Position numbers and translations under genes: made by a program
Origin: Heliocidaris erythrogramma
Lineage: Eukaryota; Echinodermata; Echinoidea; Camarodonta; Echinometridae
Assembly: GCA_025617745.1 (NCBI GenBank)
Contig: CM046870.1
Location: forward strand, 4,407,285 to 4,471,284
Direction: 5' to 3'
DNA length: 64,000 bases
In this document: piece after piece, positions 49,121 to 61,351 of the stretch
Layout of the letters: each line of letters begins with the position of its first letter
How positions within the stretch are numbered: the first letter of the stretch is position 1
The notes under the pieces: model-generated
Databases searched by the model: none
Seen by the model: the letters and a program-made list of their open reading frames with translations, nothing else
What the model was told of the DNA's origin: nothing

Positions 49121-52100
49121 TCCATTCTAGATCTCTTTTACCCATTTTCTCTCATTCCACAGAAGCTGCTGTGAACATGAGAAAATTCATCTAAAAAAAA
49201 AGACAAGCCTCCCAGTCATAAACCCAAACCCATTTAACATAATATGTAGTTTCACTGCATTTGGACTGAAGTGACTAATGTAATAGCTTTTGACAGGTAA
49301 CCCCTATTCATTACACCCAACAAAAGAAGACTCACTTTGAAATTCCAACAGTAATGCCATTCTTCAAAAGAGCTAATCCCTGTATAAATACTGGCCAAGT
49401 TACAGAGATGAAAAAGTTGGCTTAAGGACAATTACCCCATACATTTCAATTTAGAATGCCATTGTCGATTGGCTGACTCTTTACCATCTGTAGGAAATGG
49501 TTCCATTTTAATTTTTTTATTCTACATTTAGACATCTTACAATATGTGAAGTGATTGCTTCTTTCCCTAGAAGAGAGACTATTACTCATGTATCACAAAG
49601 TCTGCTGAGCACCAGAAGCCATTAATGCTGTGTAAATATGATTTAAAGGCCTTCTGGCTCCTAACAAATGATACATCTGCAATTTGTGACTTTAAACCCC
49701 AGAGTGTTCTTTGAATCTGTCACTGTGATCAACAGGTGAATCAAAATCAAGGTGTTATCACTATATTAAAGGTGATTATCAAATACCTGTAGCAGTATTG
49801 TATATTTTCCAATGTCCTTGATGCGTGCAATTCTCTGGTTTGCACACATTTTTTCTTTTCATTTCTTGGATTTTTATTATCTTTTCTTTTCTCAGCACAA
49901 TAGAGATTAATATCATAAACCTTTTTTTGTTAAAGACCATTCTTCCCATGACCCCATTCCAATGACAGTGTGATAATGGTGCCACAGAGATAGATCCTGA
50001 TCACTGACAGACAAAGTGTGCTTCTGCAATCTCTCCATCACTAATTCCAACTTGCAATAGAAAACTGGCTTCTTATTGATTCTGAATTTACAGTAAGACA
50101 TTGCAAAAAGTCTGTGCAATATCATGATTTGGCCATGAGAATCAAGCAGCTCATTCAATTCTTATCACGGAAAAGCTTTCTTTTAAAATTGAAAAAAAAA
50201 GAGAAAGCCGAGGGGTCTTTTCTGTTAATCTGGTTTCTAAGCAATACTTATTACAAAACATACAGTGAACTTTTATTTCTGTCTCTAAAAATGATCTCCT
50301 AAAGTGTTTCAGTGGTTCAAAACCAGTTGGAGCAAATAGCAAAGTGCTTTGCAACTGCAAGCAAAAGGTGCGATATGAATTACATTATGGATTGGATTTG
50401 TTTCTTGATTAAATACTGTCAGATCTTGTACAAATTTTAAGAATAACTGCCAAAGTTGGTCACTTTCTCCAACTTTAAAACAAAGAACTTGTGCCCTGCA
50501 TTATCATGATGACTGTACATGTACCAACACCATCTAAATATCTGTCCCGTTATTTTCCATCATACAGTCCACAACTTAGAAGGAAACCACAAGCACACTA
50601 TGTAGACTGTCTACATGGATACTGCTCAAACCACTGGCGTTGAGAGAACAAGGTGATGAGGGACAAGTCTAACAATCTTACTCTTACTCATTGTGATAAT
50701 TATCGCGTTAGAGCCACAGAGAACTACTCATTTGTTGGCAGACTGCAACATGGTTAAAGATAAAGTTGTGTTCTGGTCATGAGATTGAATTTTGAAAGAA
50801 ACTGCCTCAAAGCAATTAATTGGGAAAGATTGATTATATAGCACATACGTAATGGTGCATGCTGTAAGGTTTTGGAATCACAAAAATGATAAGAAATTGA
50901 CTCACTCCTGCTGAGCTTCACATGCACTGCACACACAAATATATATATGGGACTATACACGCAAATATTAGGCCCAAACATTTCAGCTTTTTCTTGTCAT
51001 ATTTTGAATGTGAGGGCATTTGAAGAGCAATCCTTTTCAGGGGACATATGTACTATGATAATCTTCCAAACTTCCTAAATTGTTTACCTTTCCCAGAACT
51101 CAACCTCCTCTTTAGCCAGTATAACCAGGAACATTTACAAACAACAGTTAGGTTTAGAATAAAAAGAGAGTATACCTGTTCTACTAAAAGCAGCCAAGAG
51201 ACATTCAAAAGGCTCTTTAAATGTTGCTAAGATTATTACAGTTTTTTTTTTAAAGCCTAATTTAACACAAGAACAAAATGATCAAATCTGGAGGGTCAGA
51301 TGGCTCTTGGCGACTTTCAGTAGATCAGGGGAGCGTTTCATCAAGCTTTTTGTCAGTGATTTTTACCGACAACTATTATAAGCTACTGAAATCCTTGCAT
51401 CTGATTGGCTGAGAGCAAATTTGTCAGTAAAAATGACAGACAAGACACTTGATGAAACGCTCGCTCCCTAGACTCTTCTTGGTTGTTAGTGGTTCTTAGT
51501 AGATCTAATCATCCCAGTAGGACACGGAGTCGAACTTACAACCCACTGCACGACTGTATATAATACCACTACCCATACCAATTTGCCCAAGCAAATACTT
51601 ACTGGATGTTGTTGGTTCTGAGTGAGATCTCCAGGTCTCGAAGATTCTGTGTTGACGTGTCAAACATCTTCCTTCTCGTTCTCTGTGTGGTAAGAAATGA
51701 CCCCAAATAAAAGTTTAGCACAAGTAAATTCATTTCAATATTTATCATCTAGAATCCAATTTTACAGAGGAGTGTCCAACCAATAAAACGTGTTTAGAAT
51801 TACGCATTCATGTGACCAGGGGCCTGTAACATATGAGATACAATCAATATTACGATTGATATCAGTCGTAAGTCTATGGCAAACCATGGACTCAAGAGTT
51901 ACAATTGATCCTAAGATGGATTGTATCTCTTTATGTTACAGGTGAATGTATATTTCAAAACAACATTTTGAAATAAATTGTACATATAACCCACCAAGTG
52001 ACATTTCTGTGTCACTGGGGTGTTGAAAATTGATTGCAGTTCATTTTATTTTCGATTATATGGCTACAATAAATCAACTTTAGGCAATAAAAGTTCCTTA

Positions 52101-55100
52101 TTAAATGGATGTCAGACCAGAATGCTAGTAAGTTGGTGGCATTAAAAATACAGTGGGCAGAACTACCACATATATTTTCCAAATTATAGCTGAAAAAAGT
52201 GTCAAATATATTCATTTTTCAATCAGAACAGAAAGCCCACTTGATCAAGCTTTCTTGTTAAATGGAGAATAAATTAATGTATTTGGTTGAAAACTCCCCT
52301 GCAACAGCACAACAAAAATCGTTGGTTTCCTGAAAAAGAGCATTATATGTAAAGGTGATGAGTGATATGAAAGATATTTGTATGCCCCTTTTCAGGAAAC
52401 CAAAACTGTTGTTTGTTAATAGAAATCATAGATAGAGGAAAATTAATATATATTACTATATTAATATATGAATAAAATGTGATTAAAATTTGAGGGTTAT
52501 TAGCATAACTTGAGACATAAAAATGTGTACAAAATAACAATGCCAAAGAAATAGAGATGTTTGATAATGACAAATAAGTTGAAGAGGAAAATAAAACTAA
52601 AGTACATGAAACAAATTTGGTAAGTAAAGATATTGCATATATTACAAATAATTATAATTGTGATTTGAAGTTAATTCCATTTCATATAAGAACTAGAATT
52701 TAATTCGTCATGAGGACGAATTAGGTGATCTGTCTTTCAATTTGTACGATCATGATTGTAATCAGGATGATCATAATAATGGGGAAATGGTAAACTGAAG
52801 ATAGGATGTCAAGAATACCATGAATGGAGATGTTTCGTGAGGTCAGGAATGTAGCAAAATGTGTAACGGTCATTGTAAAATGTTTATGGTGGTGATGATA
52901 ATGGTGATTATGATGATTATAATGATAGAATGATGATGATGATGATATAATAATAGCGATGATGATCATGATGGTGATGATAATAATGATGATGATACAG
53001 GATACTTGGGAGATTAACCATATAGCTCCAATACAGGACAGGAAATCACAATTTCCGTAGGGTTGTACACAAACTACTGTACACTACTTTCTAATAGACA
53101 TAATACGGAAAATATGGCAGTTTATTACATGATTTGTGATTGTTTATGTTACAATAGTCGAAGAGGATGGTAAAATGACAGGCAAAAAAAAGCAAAAAAA
53201 AAAAAATTGTTATGGACCCGCCGGGGATCGAACCTAGGTCACCTGCATGGGAGGCAAGTGCTTTGACCAATAGACCAAAATATTTCCCATAGAGATAACA
53301 TGTAAACGAAAAACGGGATTCTCAAATCCCATTTGGTAGTTCAAAATTGGGCATGATCCCGACATCTGATCAAAAATTGGAGGGCTTACTAATAAAAGCT
53401 TATAGTCTCAGCTACAACATATTAAAATCTGGAAGGAAATAGACCAAAAATAACTGAGATACTGCTCAGAGAACGATGTCATGTAGATTCATGATTCGAA
53501 AAAAAATCATCTTACATAGACATAACACGCAAAAAGGGGAAATTCTGACATGTCGTTTTTAATTGAAAATTTCAATATGATTACGTCATCAAAATGGAAA
53601 ACGGTGCTAACTGATCTTGTAGAGAATTGTCTCAGCTATAACATATCAAAATCTGGGCGAAAAACGACCAATAATTACGAATCTAGAGCCAAATTTGCAT
53701 AAATGTGATGACGTCAAAACATGAAAAATGGAAATTTTGATTTCTGGCGCCATTTTGATGACATCATAATGTTTATAAGGGTCAAATTATACATGAAATG
53801 AAATCTGTGATTCATACCCTACCTGATGATGACAAAAAATTTGGGGGTTTGTGGACTATTTAAAGAGCTAGAGTTAATTTTGTAGAGGCATGTTTTTGCA
53901 CGTTTTTACGTTATTTTCGCCATAGATGCGCGCACGGATTTTGAAATTTGACGCGCCCGTACGACCTTATTATTGATTGAAATTGATTCCAAGTTGATGG
54001 AAATGATGAAGAAAAGTGTCAGGATTGCAAATCAATAGAAAAACAGCGTTTTAACGTTATTTACGACTTGTGCGCGCGTAAAGCGCGCGCGCGGACGCTT
54101 ACGCACGGACATTTTTGAAATGCTCAAAATGACCTGAAACGTGTGCAGACTTGATCCTACGTGATTTTGAGCATTTTTAAATTTTGACGCGCGCGTACAC
54201 GCACGTCCTGACCTCTAGATGACCTGTGAGGACATGACTTGATGACCCGTCATGTGAAGTTTATGTGGTGTAAATATAGTTGATTTTTGATGATCGATTA
54301 TGAAGATATAATCGATCTTGTAAATTTACAAAATGGCGTCTTGATGACGTCACGATGACATGATGACCTCCAAAAGCTTAATGGACCATGTCCATGATTG
54401 ACCTCATACATGACATGAAATTCGATGATATTGACCTGGCCGATTTTGAGATTTGGTGGCCACAACAATTTGTTATAAAAATAAATAAATAAAAATAAAG
54501 AAGAAAATTCGGACAAAATTAATAGGTGATCTGTCGATATCGACAGATCACCTAATTAGATATTTAGTTTGCTGATATAGCATTTGAACATATTTGGTGC
54601 TTATTTCATCAATGCCATTGGGAAAGCTTTGTGGTTATATGTTTTAGGAGCAATTGTAAGATTTAGGGATAGTCCTGGGTGTAGGGTTACAGTTACAAAT
54701 TTCACTTGCATACAAAATTGACCGTGAAACAATTTTTTTTACCCCTGCATGTGTCATACAATCATTTCTTTCGGTCAAGATGGTATATGGAAGAATGGAA
54801 GTACCATGCCAAAAGATTCTTTGTCAAATGAGCAATAAGGTATTGACAACAACAACAACAAAATAGTCGAACATTTTTGACACCATTTCTTTCGACTTCA
54901 ATTTTTCTTTCTATCCTTTTTGACTCGATTTTTGAACCAGTCAAAATGAAAGGACATATCCTTGATCTCTTATCCCGGAAGGAAACCCTAACCCACATAT
55001 ATAGAAACAAAAATACAAACAAATGTAAATATAAGGAAATGTCTCTCATTGATGACTGCATTTTACATGTATATGTATATGTATGTTGCAATCCATAAAT

Positions 55101-58100
55101 GTTGTTTTGATAAGTTTGCTTTGAAATATTCCCTATATGAGCACCATTAGTTCATAGCATGCTGATTCCAATCTACGTTTGTTGCAGGGATTATACCATT
55201 TCAACGTACTATAAATGAATATGAATACATGGGATCATGAATATGCTATTTTAATTGTGTTTCTGAGTACCATAAGCTCTATACATGTATTTTGTGTTCA
55301 CTGCGTCCCTAGTACTCCGAATAAATGTATTACCATTATGTGTTTTATATACAGAGTATCTTGTTAACATGCACGATGGGTTGCTTTATGTCTGACTGGC
55401 ACTTTAAAAATCTAAAAAATCGAAGGTACATGGGTCCATTCACACTGCCAAATTTTTAAATACCCCAAAAATTCAAGCTAAGCCCTTCAAGTTGTGTACG
55501 TACAATCTATGCTATCACTTCGACTTGAACAAGGAGAGCAAAGAAATGCAGAGCTGTGACAAGGGGATCTCGAGGGGGAAAGTGGGAATGCATGGGGTGG
55601 CAAAGTAGTGATAAATTGTGTACCCAAGACACTTGTTGCTTTTGTGTATGTGAATGGACCCTGAGAGCCTCATCCAGCTTCTCATCAATAAATGGAAATT
55701 GGAGTGCTTTCCTCCAAGGCCATCTGGGCCCTCTCATTTTCAGGTCTCTTTTTCCATCCCCCTGTACTTAGTTTCTTTAGGAGCTGTTAAAGAATAGGTT
55801 CAGTTCTGGTAAAGATGTCAAATAATTTGTGAGCTTTCTCATTCTTTCTAGTCAGTTTGGACAAACAACATGGTAAATAGTGTCTCCTGAAAAGGATGGC
55901 TCTTTAAATGCCCTCGTTTTTTAACTATGACAAGAAATACCTCAATAGTTTGAACTGATCCTTCATATGCCATGTGTGTAGTCCCATTTACCCATTTACG
56001 TGTGCAGTGCATGTGATTTTCAGGAAGACCGAGTCAATTTTTTCACAGGAAATACAGCCTTTTCACACGAGGGTAAAATTTATCGTATGGAAAGCTGATT
56101 AGTTTAAAGCTGATTAACTAATCAGCTCTAAAGCAAATTTTCCCTACGAACCCACGAACTAAAGACCGGTCAGAGCAGCCTACAGATCCGAAGTTCGTAT
56201 AGAGGAGGCAAGAGATTTTGTGTGTGAACGGATATACGTCTTTAACGGACAATTAACCTAAACAAATGCAGACGAAAGTGTTCAAAGGTGTTATTTATTC
56301 CTACTTGTTAGACTATATGGCTTCGCATCAAAATTTACGAGATCGATACGAATCAAGATTTTCTGAGCAAAATTTATCATCTGCTCGCAACATGTATCGT
56401 CTGCTAGCAGTACATGGGGGCCGCCATTTTTTTTATGTGTACATGAAGATTTTCTTAATCCAAATGCTCAATTGCCTCTTTCAAAATTAAAAACCCGTTT
56501 GAGATTAAAAATATAGAATAGATATGTCAATTTATTTTTAAACTGACGATTTCCTTATATATTTCTGTTGAAATCGATATTCGCTTAATAGAAATCTATT
56601 TTCTCGATACTGTGACGCATGGGACGGAGCAAATTCAAATTTATGGATGCTTCTTCCCCGAGCATCTATAGCGGCAAACTATGCATTCACCTGATTTCGG
56701 ATAATGGACTTGAAAAGTCAGAATGCATGCTGCATATATTATGTTCTGCTCTGTTTGGCAAACCCAAGAAAATAGATTTTTGTTAAGCAAAACCAGACAA
56801 TTTAAAAATATCATTATAAAGATTTAATTTTTATAATACATGTAAACACCCACTTTATATTTTTTGTCACATATGGGATTTAAGGTAATGAAGAAAAGCA
56901 ATTTAGGTTTTGGATTCAAAATATCTTCTTGACTGGAACATTTCTCAATGGTTCATGTACAAATCCAAATCAGCAAGAAAATGGCAGCCCCCATGGAAAT
57001 GAGTAGGAGACGATACCGGGTGTTGGAATATCTTTATTTATACCCTTTTCTGATTATCTTATTAGAAAATGATTTAGGCCAACAAGTAGGAATATATTAC
57101 ACCTTCCAATATAAGTAAATTTGTAATTAGGGGTTGATTCTCCTTTAACTGGGCGCAGCTAAGACCGGGAGAGCGCTTTGATTGACATGACCTGCTAACG
57201 ATCACACCAAAATTTTACTCCTGTGTGAAAGCGGGGATAGGACTACACCAATTCTTATGTGGTATCAACCTTTTCCAATTCCTTCTACAGTTTCTTCCAC
57301 AATGTAATCACATCACCAGAACTCAACATTATCTTTAAGTGTTGCTGTTAGCTAAACTTCGCTCCTGTGAAAGCACATCCAAATCTTGACAGTATACATA
57401 ATGTATATGTACCTACATTGTCAGGTCTAAGCTATTTGCCCCATCCATTACTTTTAGTTTCAGTACAGTGCTTTCACAAGTTAAATAGATGTCTATAATT
57501 TCAAGGCAGACACATTCCACTCAAAACTTACTTCCGCCCATTAACAGTGTCCCCAAATCAAGGTTCTCTGAAATATTGTTTACACATTATAGTCTCTGTA
57601 AACCACAGCTCTGCTTTGCAAGAAAATTGAATAATTGAATGAAATACGTGAAAATTAAAAATCCTTAGCTTATCTCACTCACAATTTTCATGTGCTAATT
57701 TGGGTTACCTGGTAACCACTGTTTTGTTTTGTTTTATATTTGGTTGCTAAACGAATAATGAAATCTATAATTTTTGTTCTGTTTTGTTTTCGCTGATTGA
57801 TATGCATTCATTAAACTGACAGCCTGTCCAGCTGATAAACATAACATTTCAAATTCCAATTTCATTTTTATTCCATTGATCAGAAAACAACCCCAGATTG
57901 ATAGCCAAATGAGTTCATTCTTCTTTAATAGAAATTTGACATTTGATTTATTTTTTAAATCTATATTTACATCTGATTATATCTCACATTACCAAGTACT
58001 AAGTTGAAAGCAAATTTTACGACATTTCTATTTTTTGTACATGGCCTTTATAGTCCATGTATAAGGAAGCTTCTATTTCTAAGTTAGGATATGAACTTTC

Positions 58101-61100
58101 CGACAAAGATGTTTTTTCCATCATAAAAGAAAGACGAACATGAATTTTACATGAAAAATGATATTTCAAAACAAGAAACTATCCTGCTTTGGGCTCCAGA
58201 GGTCTCGGCCTTCTTATTCCCAGAGGAGTCTGGGAAGACAGGAAATAACAGTTAGTCTCCACAGGACAGGCTGATAGTTCATCATACCCCACTTTCATGT
58301 TCCGTAATGTCTGCAGTGATCTGTGACAACATGCACAGGAAAAAGCCTGTTTATAAGCCTGCATGATAGAAGTTAGTCTTCATAAGACAGGCTCAGTCCA
58401 TCATCCCAATTTCATATTTACTAACGTCTTCAATAGCCTGTGACAAAATCGAGAGCAAAATCCTGTTACAGTAGACTGCACAAATTTAATTAGACTTCAT
58501 GGGACAGGCTAATAGTTCATCACATTGCCAGAATAAACCAGAATTCTATTTAATTTTGACATTGTACGAACAAACTTCTGGATACGAGTCTGTATGATGG
58601 GAAATGGATGGTTTGACAATCTGACAGGGCTCTTTCGATTAGACTGTTATGGCCAATTTACTGCTCATATTTCACCATGGGTTTCTGAACTCACAAAAAA
58701 GATTGGGGGGGGGGGGGTAACAGAGGCCTAGCTTGCCTCATTATAGTGCCCTAAATAAACAAGCAAAATGACTCTGGCATAAGAGTAAAACAGAGACAAT
58801 AATTGTAAGCGGAAGTCTTGAAGTATGTTGCAATTTCAGCACATATTTGCCAAGTTTTCATAATTCCTTGTGTAATACTGCAACTCAAATAGACAAAATG
58901 AAACATTATCAATTAAAAAACAATATCTTACTCTATTTTTGGAAAATTCCCCAAATTTGGTGTTATATGCAATTTTCTACCTTGCTGTAAGCAATATCTT
59001 GCAAAGTTCTCTAATGCCTACCATGAAGCAACAGGATAAAGACTTGTCATTTTTTTATATGCTGGTACTATGAAACAATATTCCAAAAGTCCCCCACAAA
59101 GATGATCGTTTATTTTAATCCAGGGAAAATCACTTTCAACAAAACATCAGTTTATCAATTCATGTTCTTTATGCACCCTTTCAAAATGTCAAGAATATGT
59201 TCTCTAGATGTCGGATTTTTGTTTCTTTAATTCTTGTATGTGTAATGGAAGAAATACCAGGACATTTCAAGCTTGCCTTCTTCCTTAAAATTTATTTACC
59301 AATGTTAATATAATGTGAACACTGTGTCAACTTTGTGGATTCTAAATGTTTTTAAATAATTGATTTTTTCGTGACATGATTCAACAGAGACCAGCATAAA
59401 TGCCAATAATCACAATATATATATGCCAACTGTATTAATCATTTAGATGGTTTACAGTGACAAGCAATGATTGATGCTGATACCTTAAGTGAACCAGCTA
59501 CAAGGCAGCCAGGCTTTCCTGCTTGACCAACCAATCAGTATCAGTACATCAATATCTTTATTGCAGTCCATCTGCAAGTATATACAACGCCCATGAGACC
59601 CGAAATGAATACTGGCTTCATTCTAAATGGACATCATTACAGTTGCGTCCTCAACATGAAGTTCCCTCGCTTTCCTCTTCCATGTGATATACCTCATATA
59701 TGTGATTAACAAAATAATTTCCCCATAATTTGTCTCTTTGTTCCTTTAGTTCTAAACCAATAAAATATTCCTGTTGTATAATTGTCTCTACTTGTCCTAA
59801 TTTCATTAGTGTAGAAAAAAAGGATCTTTATTATGCAGTGCTTGCAACATCACATACAAAGCGTTTTTCTAGCAGTATTCATAGTTTAATTCTTATGTGT
59901 AATTATTTTTGTAGTGATTTGTACCTTAGTGTATAAGGTTAGATTAATATGATAGAAAAAATAAATTGAAGGAAAATTAACTCATGATATTTGTGAGTGA
60001 AATGTTGCCAAATGATCCCATATTGTGAAAAAGTTAAATTGCATGGATATATTCTTTTAAATAATTAGTTCCAGAAGTGATTATGAGGAAACATGATTAA
60101 TGCTACTTAGAAGAGAATGAATTAGTAAGAATGTTGTGAATATTAATTTATGTGTTTGATTATCAAGGTTAATACTTTGACATTCAAGGAAATAATAATA
60201 CCAATGATATAAGAGAAAACAGTGTTAGGAAGTGAAATGTAACGAAAAGAGAAATTGCTCGTTTCAGACAGAGTGTTATGACACAATATCATAGACTGAA
60301 AGATGAAATTGGTTAATTTTATAACTGGATCATATATAAAGTATAGTAAATAATAAATAATTAATTATGAATTATTGGGTGAACATAAATAAACTTGACG
60401 ACTCCAGACAAGTGATGTAACATTTACATATTAGTTAAAGAATATGTTATAGAGAGTTTAGTATAACACGTAAACCACAAACACAAGAATACAAATATAG
60501 ACAATACAACAAGGGGACAGGAACCAGAGAGACGGGAGAAGGACCAGAACAACTGGTTTGATAGTCGAGAAAATTGGAAACTGGAAAACTTTTCACAGCC
60601 AAATTATATCAAGAACAAAGCATACTGACAGATATGCTAACAAAATATGAAAGGATCTACAGCCAAAAGTCACAATATTATTCATAACAAATGGTGGTGA
60701 TTGCAGGATATTTCTTTTGGATCGAGGGGAAATTGGCTTGATAACTAGTCACTCTTCAATGTTTTAATCAATCCCCAAATGACAACTGATGAGCAAACTG
60801 CTTTGGTCTACTGCAAGCCAAGATACAGGGTACATGTATGCTCCATTTGTGAGTCTGATCAGCCCTAGCAATTTTATTGTTAATTATTTTGGCCAAATGA
60901 ATAATTTGTCTTTAAAAAAAAAAGAGGAAATGAGGGTGAAGTGTACGGGGGCAGGGGGGGCGGGGGGTGGAAATTCATCAGTGATGAGAACAAAGACAGA
61001 ATATGGATAAATGCAACACAGAAATTAATGGGTGGGGGTGGTGGTGTTGGTGGTTGTGGTAGAGACTGGGGAAGGGGGTTATCGAGAAGAGATGATCATC

Positions 61101-61317
61101 AATGTGAAAACGGGGGGGTTGGGGGTACAGGGTACTGGAGTAACTGATCAACATAACTTAAAACAAGAAAGCAGGTGCTATCTATTCCAGTGAGATTAAA
61201 GCAACAAAAAATGATAGAAGCAATCTGAAAAAGTGAACGAAAGAAAGACCTTAGAAAAGGTACATACTTGCAAACAAACAGACAACAAATAAAGAGACAG
61301 GACACTTGAGAATGTGA

Positions 61318-61351
<34 letters not shown>

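Larger units (their letters stand above)
41102..51602 (-). other. FMNL: Intron 2 (10.5 kb)
   Basis: No gene on either strand. It holds CT tracts (42,005-42,190; 48,925-49,120), poly-G/C runs, repeat families B, C, G and H, a hAT-like MITE (45,666) and a palindromic element (51,328). 42,360-42,660 and 46,080-46,280 are GC-richer, repeat-free blocks. Confidence 0.7.

Noticed and set aside
56266-56490. 74 codon plus-strand frame in the nested element
   Set aside because: No recognisable domain and no second copy to show conservation.
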